Below, piece after piece: positions 48,721 through 61,500 of a DNA stretch of 64,000 nt. The notes below the pieces were generated by a model. That model ran no database searches and was not told where the DNA came from. It saw only the letters and a program-made list of their open reading frames with translations. A program made the position numbers and the translations under genes. Source of the stretch: Promerops cafer (Eukaryota > Chordata > Aves > Passeriformes > Nectariniidae); assembly GCA_013398275.1 (NCBI GenBank), contig VZSE01002470.1, positions 992,001 to 1,056,000 of the forward strand, read 5' to 3'. Numbering within the stretch: the first letter of the stretch is position 1; each line of letters opens with the position of its first letter.

Positions 48721-51500
48721 CTTCTGCCAAAACCCAACAGGATCTACCAAGGCCAGCGCCAACACCCCCACTGAAATCTCTGTACATGGTGCACATTCCC
48801 AGCCACGCCGTTGGGGCTACTTGCAGTTATTAACACTTGCTCCAGTAGAAGGCACAGAAAAGGTTTTCCCAGACCAGGAGGGAATCACTGTGGAAAAAGT
48901 GCAGTATTCACCAAAGTACTCACACAAGTGGATGCAGAGAGAATGGTGTTATTTTCCCCCCAGACTGTGGGTGCACACTAACCACCAGCTAACTCTTGGT
49001 TAACTCTAGAGACACAGTGAATATTTCAAACAGGGAAGGCTGTGTAGGAACAGCTTGGGGGACTCCTGCTTCTTCATGGAGGCAGGTTTGCCAGGCACAA
49101 GGGGGCAAGAGGGCAGCAGCTCTGGAGAGCCTCCTAGAAACCTGGTAACTAAAAGGGACAACCTGTGTATTACTGAGAACAGCCCAGGTGACCATAATGG
49201 CTTTCCCAAGGGTCACTGGCTTTGCACCAGTGTGCCAGTCAAGCGTGGCTGAGGCTGTGTGTCTCTGCAGCACACCTGTACTATCAGAAAAGCCAACCTC
49301 TGTGTGCCCTTACCAGTGCAGCACAGGCAGGTGCAGCTACACTTCACAAGCACCTTTAAACAACATTTCAGCCATTTCAAAGTGGCTTTTTAGGCAGTTC
49401 CATGATCAGGCAGAAAATGCATTGGGCTGTTCCATCAACTCCCCAGGTGGAAGACAAATGCTCTGTGCAGAAAGCAAAGGCTGGGTGTTCCCAGCATGGG
49501 TGTCCATGGAAGTGTGCAGTGACCAGGCAGCAGATCCCTGTGGAGGCAGCAGACAAACTGCTTCTTGCCCCTGCACTACTGAGCTTCATCCCCTCCCCCA
49601 GCAGCTGGACATGTGCTACCACAGGGACCCACAAGAAATGCCCTGTGATGGAGAGGGGGTGATGTGGTCACATCCCACTGGTGCCAGGCTGTCCTGCTAA
49701 CCACCCTGCATGCAGCTGGTACCTGTGGGCACCAGGGGGTACAGGGCATGGAGGTCCTGATGCAAAACTACTTGTCAGTGCTTCTCATCCCCTTTTCCAG
49801 AGGTCAGAGGTGCCTCATTGCAGTTGCCACTTTACAAAGCTAAAACTCTTCTTGCTGCTGGTATAGCCAAACTGAGGTGGATGGTGCATTTGCACCATAT
49901 ATGGACAGAGCCTGTCCCACTTACGGGGCACCTGTGCCCTGGGATATCCACATCTAGAGCTAGAAGAGTGTTTTCAGGAGTATCTCAGCTTCTTGCTTCT
50001 CACATCAACCCTGATACAAAGCCTGAGCAGCATAACTCACCGACTGCCTTTGGACACTGGCTCTTGAACGGCCTCAGTGGACCTCCTAAGCTGGGCAGGT
50101 AATACCTGGTTAATCAACATTTATTATCCACATCTTCAGTGGATCTATATGTAACTTAAGGGAAACTGAGCATTTATACATATTTATTAAAAAGTTACTA
50201 ATCCATTCTCTAGTCTCCTGGTCCAGTGGGATGTTTCATTTCAGAGGGCTGTTGCTTGACCTGGCAGCTTGAGTAAAACGTCTGAGCCACGTGTCAAGAG
50301 CAGTGATGCAGGTATGGAGCTTCTGTGACAGACTGGACTATAAAAGCCCTTAACTCACTTCAGTCCTTGAGCACCCCATCTCACGGCACTGTCTCTGCTG
50401 TAGTTTTTAAGGCCTTTGCTGACATGCTTATTCTAAACATGATTTTATTTCAGAAATCTAGTGCATATTGTCACTATGGGTCAAACAAGATTTGAAAGGA
50501 TCTACTAACAGCCTTTCCAACTGTGAAGCTTTTTATACAGGTTATGATTAAAACCATAAGGAAGAAGCAGCATCCAGTACTTTTTCATGGGGGAAAAAAG
50601 CCATATTTCTCCAAGGATAAAAAAGTGTTGCTAAGGATGCTTGTATATAGCTGTACAAAATGCTGCATGATACTACATAGGTAACATTGGTGTAAGTAAC
50701 AAGCCAGAATTACTGTGCTGAGGTTTTGTGAGGAGTTATGACACAGATTAAGTAACCTTGATCAAAGCGCTCAAAGAAATTCAGCAAATTAATTTGTAAT
50801 TTTGCCACAGATGGAAATGCACTCCAGGAGAGGCAATCTGTCACTCCATATGCACCAGTGAAATCCGTGTTACCAGCTCACCCGGGCTGGGACAGGGGCA
50901 TTTATGCAAGTCCTTGGGTGGGAGCCATCCAGTAAGGTCAGCAGTGAAGAGGCAGAAAGGATTTTGCTGCTCTTCTTAAGTATTCAAATATTACCTGGAG
51001 GGGAAAAATAAATCAAGGTGTCTCCCTTTGATGCGGTGCCCACCGAGCACAGAGAGGCTCAAATATCACAGCACTTTCCAGCACAGCTCTTCTCACCCCT
51101 GTGAACTGATAATCCCGAGCTGGGCTCAGACACAGAGCCCGTACAACTTTCACCGATGCTCTTGTGCTTCATGGAACAGCAGTGAGGAGGTGGCACCCTA
51201 AAAAACCAGTGTAGTTATCACCAGGAAGATTTTGGGGTATCTTTGTGTCTCTATTTCTTTTGCATTAATTTTCTCCCTATGCCTCTAAAGCACATTCCTG
51301 AATAAAACTGGTCTATCCAGAAGGTACAGATTATCAGAGTACTGATGGAAGACAAATTTTTGCACTGTGTTATGTGGTATATAGTCTGTATTCTGTCTTA
51401 GTGCTTATACATTTATATAACACTGTATGTTATGCACCTCTACTGAATTAACTCACTGTTTAATGTGGACACTTCTAAAGAAATAAACTAAATGATGATT
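48721..51500 (+). other. FAM107A: Probable FAM107A 3' UTR with polyadenylation signals
   Basis: About 2.8 kb without splice-supported coding sequence follows the FAM107A stop and becomes AT-rich and UTR-like. Canonical AATAAA hexamers occur at 51007, 51301 and 51482. The last, followed by T- and GT-rich sequence, is the most plausible end of a long 3' UTR. Human FAM107A also has a long 3' UTR as far as I recall. The exact end needs transcript data. Confidence 0.45.
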
Positions 51501-54029
51501 GTATATTTTGCTCTTTTCCACAAGGAACTGAAAAAGCTCCAAGGATACAGACAACAGCCAAATAAACTGAATGAACATACAAAAACAGTGAAGTCTGACA
51601 CGAGTTCCTTTGCTAATGTTGTGTTAACTGGCTCACCAATGAGCACCTGCACCCAACACTGCATCCAGTGCTTATCCCCAGACATCATCTCAGTTTGATG
51701 AAAGTATAAGGACACACAAATTGTGAATCGGGCTTTGTGCACTGAAATTGATTTCTGATTTCTAACTGACTGTGGATGCCCACCTGCTTGGCAGGGTAAA
51801 ATCCACACAAAGGCAAAGAAACACATCCTTGGATTTAATTTAAAAACACATTTTTGAACTGACAAGTAATCCTCACACTAGTGAGCCTGTTTAATTATTT
51901 TAAAACATTTTTAAAGTTGCTTTAGCAGCAACCAAAGACCACAGATTTAGCAGATAAGAAAAAGAGATGATGCTTCACACGTGCGGGTCACACACACCAT
52001 GGTTCCTGAGAGCCAGGGCTAAAACTGAATGCAGTGAACCAAATGAAAAGGACTTCTCTGTCTCATTACCAACATCCTTATCAGCACAGATGCCAACGTC
52101 CCACTCAGAGCAAGGCAGAGGCGGTGCTTGGATGCATTTCTCTGACACCAGGTATCTGCTGGGGTTGCCACACTGGGAGGTGTTCCCGACCCTCCACACC
52201 CTGTGGCACTGGTGTGGCCAGTCAGCTCCTCACTGGGGGTGAGATCTCATTCATGAGATCTCATTCACCAAACCTGTTCTTCAGGTCAGGTTTACAAAAC
52301 ATCTTCCCACCTGTTTGATGCTTACAATAACAGCTCCCTTGCTACCCTACCATGGCAGGTTGTGTACTTCATTTCCTGGCATAAACCTTTCAAAGGGACA
52401 AATCTTCTCTAGGCCTTTGGTTAGATGTGAGACCAGGGCACTTACGTAAGACTTTGTAAAATTCTTTATCAACCTTTCCCAGCCCCAGGCAGTGAGGTTT
52501 CAATGGGCTGTGCCCCAAAACTCCTGACAGTGATCACACACCTCCTTCCATGCATGGATGCCAATGGTAGTTGCTCATTGTGACAGTTCCTCTTCTGTGG
52601 AAGAGAGTAAGAACCAATCACTTCTGCTCTTTAAAGATAAAAACCTTTTAGCTATGCTCAAACTGCTCCATTGCCTGGGATTTCTCTTGCTGCCAGAGTT
52701 TTCAATACCAGCTTTGCTCTTTATCCAGGTCATGCTGAGATCTCTTCTCCTATGCACTCATTCCTGAAGTGCTCCTAGATAATTTGCTGCAGTGAAATTT
52801 CCTGACAAGGAACACTTACATTTTACTGCCTGATTTACTCCTCATGACTGCCTCAGAAATGGCAAGTTCTGGTTTTCTTCCTCAAGCCAGTCGTACCCTT
52901 AGACTGGCCCTGGCTGAACACCTGTTCCCAGGAATTTTCCTCTGCCTATCCTAGGTATTTCTCCATACTTAGATCATTTCCCAAATGATCTAAAACTACC
53001 ACAGACTGAATGGTTTTGTGTTGATGAAAGCATCATATGAAATCTTGAATTGGTCATGATACTGGTGAGATCCAGCCTAATGAAAATGGGCAAAAATGCA
53101 AAATTATCAGCAACACAATAATGAGGGTGTTCCAACACACCATGACCAGGTGCTCTTTGTTGGATCTCATCACAGCCCATGAGATCTCTGGGCACACACA
53201 TTCACTTGGAGCTGAGCTGGGTGTGCAGCTCCGGTGGCTCTCCAGCTCAGACCTCACTAACACACACTGGCAATGACCTACTCAGGCAGCACCTGAGCCT
53301 GCCCAAACATAAACCTGCATGAACATCAGGTTGCAAAGAGATTCAGGGACAGGCTTTTTCCAAACTGTCATCCCTCACCCTCCCTTTAGGAGAGCCAGAC
53401 CCACTCGCTGAATTACAAACAGCAGTCAAGAAGCACAAGGCCAAGCACTTCTGACTCCAGCAGAAGGAAATGTAAGAACAAATGGAAAAATCCCACAGAG
53501 CACTTCAGAAGGATGTATTGCCTCCCAACCAATCATGACCCTGGGTCACTGTGGGATGCGATACTGTGCAGTACAGACCAGAAAATGGCACATCCATAGG
53601 ACACCCTGTCGCTTTGGGAGTGTGATGGAGCCACATGGCATCTTTAATGTACCAGAGTGATCCCGAACACACCTTCCACTGCCTGTGGGCCACTCACTGC
53701 ATTGCAGTTGGCTGCTCTCATTGAGTGCTGCTCTTCGTGGCTGCTGAGCTTGGTTCAACAAGCTCAGCTCCAGGCTTAAAATTATCGTTACCCAAAACTA
53801 CATCCGATTTCCCAACCTTTGCTTAACTTCCCATGTTAAAGCAAGCCTTTTGTAACATGAACCCCACGCGTTCCACCTCGCTCCCTGACAAAGCAGCTTC
53901 CAGCGTGGGTCTGCAGTGGCGGCACAGACCCATCGATGAGCCGTGGGCAGGGGGATCCTCTGCTGGACTCCCCTCCCGTCAGGATCACCCTGCTGTAGCC
54001 AGGGTCAGCGGGGTGTGAGGGTTGTGAGC
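51501..54029. other. FAM107A-ACOX2 intergenic spacer
   Basis: Nothing coding was recognised. It holds the 14-bp duplication at 52241 and ordinary AT-rich sequence up to the CpG island at 54.0 kb. Confidence 0.55.
52241..52268. repeat. 14-bp tandem duplication with GAGATCTC palindromes
   Basis: gagatctcattca(t/c) occurs twice back to back. Each copy holds the 8-bp palindrome GAGATCTC. Non-coding, in the FAM107A-ACOX2 interval. Confidence 0.85.
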
Positions 54030-54780
54030 TCCCATCTCCTGCCCACCGGGCACCAGCAGGGACAGGGTCAGGACCGCCGGAGGAGCCGCCGGAGGAGAGG
54101 GCAGCACATCCCCGTGTCAGGCTCCCTCCGCCCCGCGGCACAGCCCCGCATTCCGGCCCTGCACCCCAAACTGCGGGAAGGGCTGAGGGCAGTGCCATGA
54201 CAGAGCTGGGGAAACCCTGAGAGCACGTCAAACCCCCAGGCAAAGCGCAGCGCCAGCCCCAAGCGTGCTGCTCTCAACCCGGAGCAGGCTACGGAAACAA
54301 TAAACCAAAACTAAAAACACCAGGAGAAGGGCAGGGTGTCCCTTCGGTGACGGAGCTGGAAGTGCAATCTCCAACGCGCCAGCTGCCTTTAGCGGCATCA
54401 GAAACAGCCCTGTTTTGAAGCGCAGAGCCCTCTGAGCGCTGTGGGCTGTGGGATTTTCCTGCCTCCAGAGGTCAGCGCTCGCAGGAACATCCGCGGCCCG
54501 CGGCGCCGGCTCCGGAGACAAGGTGCCCGCACGGGGCTCGGGAGCCGCGGCCCAGGCAGGAGGCAGCAGCCAGACGGCTCCACGGAGGACGCCTGAGACG
54601 AGGTACGTGGGGAGCTGCGTTTGCACGGAGAGAAAGAATCGCATTTTCCTCACGCAGCCTCGCGGAAGAGGAAGCTGAGGCCGAGGCGTCCCCGGCGCCC
54701 AGCCCCGCGCTGCCCGTGACGGCTCAAGGGCAGCGCCGGGTTACCCCCACCCTGTGTGCCCGCCGCGCTGCCCCGAGGCT
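54030..54780 (+). promoter_or_regulatory. ACOX2: CpG island, probable ACOX2 promoter with 5' UTR exon
   Basis: The segment is GC- and CpG-rich (many CCGCC, GCGGC and CGCCG runs) between AT-rich flanks, about 0.6-1.4 kb upstream of the ACOX2 start codon. Inside it a consensus donor (gacgag then gtacgt at 54603) could end an untranslated first exon. This would splice to the acceptor at 55396 ahead of the coding exon, across a 794-nt intron. The island and splice sites are visible; promoter function and the UTR exon are inferred. Confidence 0.6.
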
Positions 54781-55396
54781 TTTCTCTCTCCAGCAAGACG
54801 CCTTGGAGTTAAGACCTGAATATCAGAAAAATCAGGAATTAATAACACATTTGCAGTGGTTTCCAGAGTTTGTATTTCTTAAAGTAATCTGATGTTTGGA
54901 AAGGCAGCAGCCTCTTCAGGGGAAAAACCTGATTTATTTTCTACTCACCACGGCTTTTGTTTTTACTAGTGTCCTGCGACCAGTCTCACTAAGACGGGGT
55001 TAGGGGTTAATGTAAGGCTGAGCCCGAAGGACAGAGGCAGCACAAGCAGAGCCACCAGTGCCTGTGAACCCTGGGCCAGAAACTCCCGTCAACATTAACA
55101 TGTCGTTGTGGGATATTCCAGCATGAACTCCTCATAGAATATTGGGGACAGACTGGGTAAAGAAAAATATTTTGTTTTAAAATATGTCATAAAACCTGCA
55201 GTTTGAGTTCCTTGAAGTGCCATAAATCTCCACTGTCCATTGCAATGAGGACAGGATAGTGGCAAAATACTCATGCAATCCTTGTGCAGGTACAACATCT
55301 TGGCCAGCCTACCAAAACCACTCCTTGCTGTGCCAACACCTCCATCAGGCATCCACTGACGAGTGCCAGTGCCAGAGGAGCCCCGTCCCTTTGCAG

Positions 55397-55574
55397 AGCA
55401 GCGCAGCCACCAGGATGGCTCTGCTGGAGACCAGCAAGTACTCTCAGGGCTCAGTGCTTGGCAGCGTGAACCCCGACCTCGCCAGCGAGAGACAAACAGC
55501 CTCCTTCAGCGTGGAGAAGCTCACAGCCCTGCTGGATGGCGGCGCAGAGCAGACACGGATACGGAGGGCAGTGG
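55397..55574 (+). CDS. ACOX2: ACOX2 first coding exon
   Basis: The ATG at 55415 follows a plausible acceptor (cccgtccctttgcag, ending 55396). The donor gtgagt begins at 55575. It encodes residues 1-53 plus one base: MALLETSKYSQG, then NPDLASERQTASFSVEKLTALLDGG and RIRR. This aligns with human HPDIESERYMQSFDVERLTNILDGG. The first dozen or so residues are divergent. Only 55415-55574 is coding; the 5' boundary is inferred. Confidence 0.85.
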
Positions 55575-58500
55575 GTGAGTGACCCTTACAAGGCCCTGGT
55601 GGGGGCTGGCACAGGCCATGCCTATGTCCTGCTGCTCTGCTCCTCCTTTGCAGCACAGTGGGGTTTGTGCTCCTGGGCATTTGCTTATCCCCCATCTCTT
55701 TAAAAAGTGGGAGTGTGGAGCTGGAGTCTTCTCTTCATGTAAATCAATATGACTCCTCCGCAGCCACTCCTGCTGTCTGAAGCTTTTCCTCCTCCCTGCT
55801 CCCATCCCCTGTCTCTGGCAAGACTGGTTAAACTGGAATACAAGAACTGAGGGTCGAGCATCCATGTGCAAGGGAAATGCATGCAAGGGCTGGTGCTGCT
55901 GTGCAGGAATGCACATCACATGTGAACCACAGCCCACTTCCCTCCTTGGCACATCGGGCTCATCCAGGTGGGGAATTTCTTGCGTAGGTTGGCTCAACCA
56001 GGCTGAGCTGCTCTCACTCATGATGGGTGTGCCAAAAAATGACTGTTGCTCAGAAGAAATAGAGGAAAAAACCCTCTCTGTTGTCTCTGTAACTGCATCC
56101 ATATTATTATACACTTACCAAAGGAAAACAGCACAGCCACTGGGATCACCCTCTTCACAGTGCCACTGGAGTTCAGTATAACCTTCCACATGAATAGACT
56201 CGAGGTTTTAAGGCAAAATGGACAAGGGGAGTGTTCAAACTGGCACAGAAATAGTGACTCTGAGTTGTTGTGCAACAGTGCAATGGGCTGGTAACATCCC
56301 AAGCAGGACACCCAGCAGGCTCTGGCCATAACCCACCCTCTGGCTAATGCAACTCACCACAGCCTGGGCAAAACGCAGCTCACCACAGCCCTTACTGCCC
56401 TCACAGCAGCTGGAGGCAGAGGAATCCTTGGCATCTTCTGCCAGAAGTCACCTCTCCCACCCTGACCAGGGAGGGTGCCTTACCCTGCAGGGTCACCATT
56501 TGCACTGAACAGACCCCTCTCTCAGGCCCACTCAGTTCCCCTTCTGCTTCCCCAAACCCACTGCTTTTCAGAGTTAGATGTGACAGCCATGGGAGCCAGA
56601 CCTGGCAAAACAAAATCTGCCTCAAGCACCCCAAAAATCACAGCATCAGTATCCACGAGTCCAGTCCTGCCTGCTCTTCCCGAACATGGCTTGAGGTACT
56701 GCCTGCACTTCCCCAGCCCCAGGAGAACCAACTGTTCTGTGTTGCTTTGCAGTGGAAGCTATTGAATCTGACCCTGTATTTAGCAGAGAAAATCAGTATT
56801 TCCAGACCCAGAATGAGAGGTATGAAGCAGCAGTCAGGAAGGCTGTTCATCTCCAGAAAAAGATGCATGAGATGGGATGGACTGAGAATGGACCTGAATA
56901 TAAGTACATTTACAGGTGATTTTTTTTTTTTAAATCTACAGCTAATTTTTTGTGAAAAGCTTTGTATGCCAACAAGAATCTGTTTTAGCAAAGGCTGGGA
57001 AAGGCCAACAGCTCCAACAGCTGACAGATTAGGTTTGGATAAAAATGTGCTGCAGGTTTTTACTTCAGCAGCACACTTGGGAGAAGGGAAAATAGTGGTA
57101 CATGACCGGGAACTTCTCAGAGAGCAGCACATGGGTACAGTGTGATAGATCACAGCATTTCACAACCACATGAGATTTCCACTTAAACAACCTCCTTACT
57201 TGTGCTGCAGCTCTCATACCACCCTTTAGACATTTTTAAATGTATAACCAGAACTGGAAGTGGTGCTGTTTCAGTTACTTTACTGACTTCTAAATAAATT
57301 AAAGATTACATTTTGTGTATCTAGAAAACACATATTTTATTAAAGGCAAAAAAAAGGAAAAAAACTCACCTTAGTTTGTAGATAAATGAGAATAAAGTAC
57401 TTTCACAGTCCTTTCCTTTAAAAATTTTCTTAACACTTCGTGTGGGGTTGAGCTCCACATTTCAATTGCTTGCCCCTCCTTTCCCCCCTTGCTCAATCAG
57501 TTCCTGGCTGGCTGTTGCCCAGGGCACGCTGTGTGCTTGGTGGGGTCACATACCCAGTAGGAAGGTGCAAGTTCAGAAGTGTCACTCAGAAGGGCAATGC
57601 CTGTCTCTTACACAACACTGCTGACACTCAGAGCCACTTTTTGGTATTTCATAGACTCATAGCACAGTTTGGGTTGAAAAGGACATTTAAAGGTTATCTA
57701 GTCTAGCCTTCTGCAATGAGCAAAGGATATCTTCAACTAGATCAGGTTGCTCAGAGCCCTGTTCAGCCTAACCTGGAATGTTTGCAGGGAGGGGGCATCC
57801 ACCAGCTCTCTGGGCAACCTGTGCCACTGTTTCACCACACTCATTGAAAAAGAGTTCTTCATTATGTCTAGTCTAAATCTACCTTCTTTTAGTTTAAAAT
57901 CATGACCCCTTTCCCTGTGGTAACAGGCCCTGCTAAAAAGTTGTCCCCATCATATGAAAGATGATAATTTTTTATGCTGAGCTCTTCACCACTTACAGCG
58001 AGCGGAACTAATGAAGGGGGAAATGTGCCATCAAGAGCTCTTGGACCTGATCATTATATTCCCATTAAAAAGCAGCTCTCCACTGCTCCCTCAGAAAAAA
58101 AAATCCCACCCCTTCTCCACCCAAGTGTGCTTTCATCAGGCCCCCTGATGGCAAAGGCTGTGGCAGGACCAGCCCTGTGTTGTCCCACTTGCTGGATTAG
58201 GAGCAGAGCTGTCTGGCAGGGCAGCTCTTGCCTGATGGAACTCCAGGTGAGCACCAAGCTCTTATGACAGAATCCTGGCTCGCAGTGCCAGGCACAGTGA
58301 ATCACTCACACAATTTAAAATCCAGCTTTTCAAATCGCAGCTAAAGGAACATTTCTGGCCAGGCTGCCAAGGATTCATTAAGTCATTTTCTGTTAATCAA
58401 GGCAATTTCCCTTTAACCTCTTTGTTCATATTTCCCCGCCACACTGTTTCAGCATGATTAATTCTCTCTCAGGGCCAGTATAAAAGAAAAGTCAGAGTCA

Positions 58501-61500
58501 TTTGTTAACAATAGAAGGTATCTCTGTGAAAGGAGATGCTCTCTAGAGCACTGCAGTAATGTGCCAACAGCCACTCAGCTACTGAGAACAGCACAGCCAC
58601 TTACTTGTACATGTACCTGTATCTGTGAGGTGATTCAACCATGTTCTGAGGAATCCCAGGAAGAGGGATATAGTTATATTCCTCATGTTTTCTTATTATT
58701 TCTCACACACACAAAAAGATTAAATAAATTTCTCATTTGCGCCATGGAAATCACTGTACCCAAGTTCCCATACACAGTTTCTGGAACAGTGCTTTTTAGG
58801 ATGTATGCAGATGGTGATGGCGAAGGACCTGGCCAGATAATAAACCAGAGGTTACTTGGATGTATTTGAATTTTTTGACAAGAAAATAACATCTCAATTC
58901 AGGACAAATCTCCATGAACCCAGTAGTGTTCACTGACAGCAACAGGCAGCAAACAAATAGCAAAAAGCACAGCAACAAACCCAACATAGCAGGGTATTTC
59001 TCCAGAATGGGAATGGGAAGGTTCAGGAGATCCAGGTCTCAGATACCTACATGTGTAATTCAGTCTAATATGCCTCACAGTGAATTGCTAGGGTTTGGGG
59101 TTATTCAAGTAGGGTGCTGTTTTGTTCTTTCTTTTTAGTTCAGCCTCAAAATCTGACTTAAATAATCAAGAAAAAAAATCCTATGAAGTAAAATAAAAAT
59201 ACAAAATGCTCACAGAGCCTCAGGAGCTTTGGAGCTTGGTTGTGCTTTTAGCTCAGCATCTGCTACTGAGAACAGATACTTCCTCCAAGACCAAATGAAA
59301 TGAGCGAGCAACACATATGCAAACTCTGTTATGAAACAAGAGACAAAAGCAGCTTGGAAGGGCACTTTTCCTGCAATGCTGTGCTGATGCTGGGTGCTGG
59401 GCAAGGTATGACAAGGCAGAAGTCAGAAGGCAGCAGGTGGTACTGTCTGGTGACCACTGCAGGGCCACTGCCTCGTTCATCACATGCCTGGAACTTCATC
59501 CCCTTAAAACACCCCCTGTGCCTTCTCTGCAGGGCACTGTCAGGAGATGTCGCGTTCCTCCTTCACCGTGTCTTCATGAGAAGTATTTCAGTGCTGGGCT
59601 CTGACAAACAAATTGCCAAGTGGATTCCTCTCGCCACCCAGCACAAGCTCATTGGAAGCTACGCACAGACGGAACTGGGACACGGTAAGGCTGCAGGGAA
59701 AACAGCATTTCTGCATGACACAAGCCTGCAGCCCAGATTCCCATGGCAATTTGACTCCAAATTGTCCATCCTTTACTAGGACAGGGGTAGTTGGGTTCTC
59801 ATTCATGGTTCTCGTCAGAAGGGTAACCACAAAACCCTGGTAATACCCACAGCCAGCTTCCAGCCATCCTTCGCTCTCTCCATCCCTGTGATATACCAGG
59901 AGATAGATACATAAACAGATATTTTTAAATTTTTTTTTTTAAAGGCACTTATCTTCAGGGTTTGGAAACAACAGCAGTCTTTGATACTGCTACTCAGGAG
60001 TTTATACTGAACACACCAAAAATCTCTGCCATGAAGTGGTGGCCTGGAGACAGTAAGTACCACACAAAATATTTTGGTTTTTGCCTCCTTCAGTTACTCC
60101 ATTGACCCTGGTAAAGTTCTGCGTTTGAGGGCCCAGGTGCTAGCAGAAGACCTCAATAAAAGATACTCACCTGGACAAGTAAGAGAAAGGGGGTTGTCCA
60201 AGTTCAGAGGCCACAAGGGTGCCACCATCATCTACAAAAACCCCTTGGGTTACAGGCTGAAGAACTTCACTCAGGAAAGCTCTTGCCTTTGCAGGAATAA
60301 ATCTCTTCTTTTTCAATAATACTCAGACAACCAAAACTGCAGGAAGGTCATCAGCATAAAGGATTCAAGTGTGAAATTCCTGGCTCCCTTCAGGAAGGTA
60401 TTTCACAGAAAATAACTGGAGTCACTGCAACAGCCACAGCTCTTCCCACTCTCAGCATTACATTAGCTCAAACTGTTTATTTTCTCTCATATTCTGTTAC
60501 AAAACTGTTAATCCAAGCCCTGTGGGCAGCAACAGAGGCAGAAGGATGGTGCAACTTCCTAGAGCTAAGAGCAGGCTGATTTAGGTTTCCAGAACACACT
60601 TGTGCTGACCCATACCTAAGACCCAACACATAATTAGTACTGACCTCTCTTAACTGTGTTTGTGCTGCACCTTGTCTTAAGGGAATGGGGCTGTTTTTCT
60701 TCTCACAGTGGGAAGATCAGCAACCCACACAGTGGTCTTTGCTCAGCTGTACATCCATGGGAAGTGCTATGGCATCCATCCCTTCATCGTGCAGATACGC
60801 AGCCTTCAGGACCACTCCCTCTGCCCAGGTAAATAACCCCAGGCATTGCAGCACTTGTGCAGGTGCTCTGCCTATTTTGCCCTTAAATGTTTTCTAAAAC
60901 ATTGGGCCCAGGAAGAGTTATAATTGCCAAAACCAAGCCAAGACAGCTAGCCAAGGTGTAGTTATCATTAACCCCAACTTTTTGATCTGAAGGGAAATTG
61001 AACATATCTTCAGCCATATCCAGACCAAGCCCTTGACATAACCAGAAGCCTGGGCTGCTCTGAGCACCTCTGCATTAACACCTCGGTTCTGACCCCAGCC
61101 AGCACAGATCCATCTGTCAATGGATCATGGAAACAAACTACTACAAGGCATTTGAATGCATATTTCACCCCTCGGGCAAGATCACCCATGCTGCGGAAGA
61201 AGCAGAGCTGACCGTGTCCTTCTTTTGAGGTCCCCATCCTGACACAAAATGGGGAGCAAAAAGTTCAAGTGGAAGTAAGCAGGCTATGTTTTCTCCTGCT
61301 GCAGGCATAACTGCAGGAGACATTGGTCCCAAAATGAATTTTGAGCACATTGATAACGGCTACCTCCTGCTGAAGAACGTGCGCATCCCCAGGGAGAACA
61401 TGCTGAGCAAGTTTTGTGAGGTATGTGTGGACTCACATCACATACTTGCTGTCAGACTCATTCCACATCCAGAGACAACAGGGACCTGCCTAAATTTGGG

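Noticed and set aside
60074..60319. 81-codon ORF after ACOX2 exon 4
   Set aside because: It lies within the intron between coding exons 4 and 5, whose phases join perfectly without it. It shows no acyl-CoA oxidase similarity.
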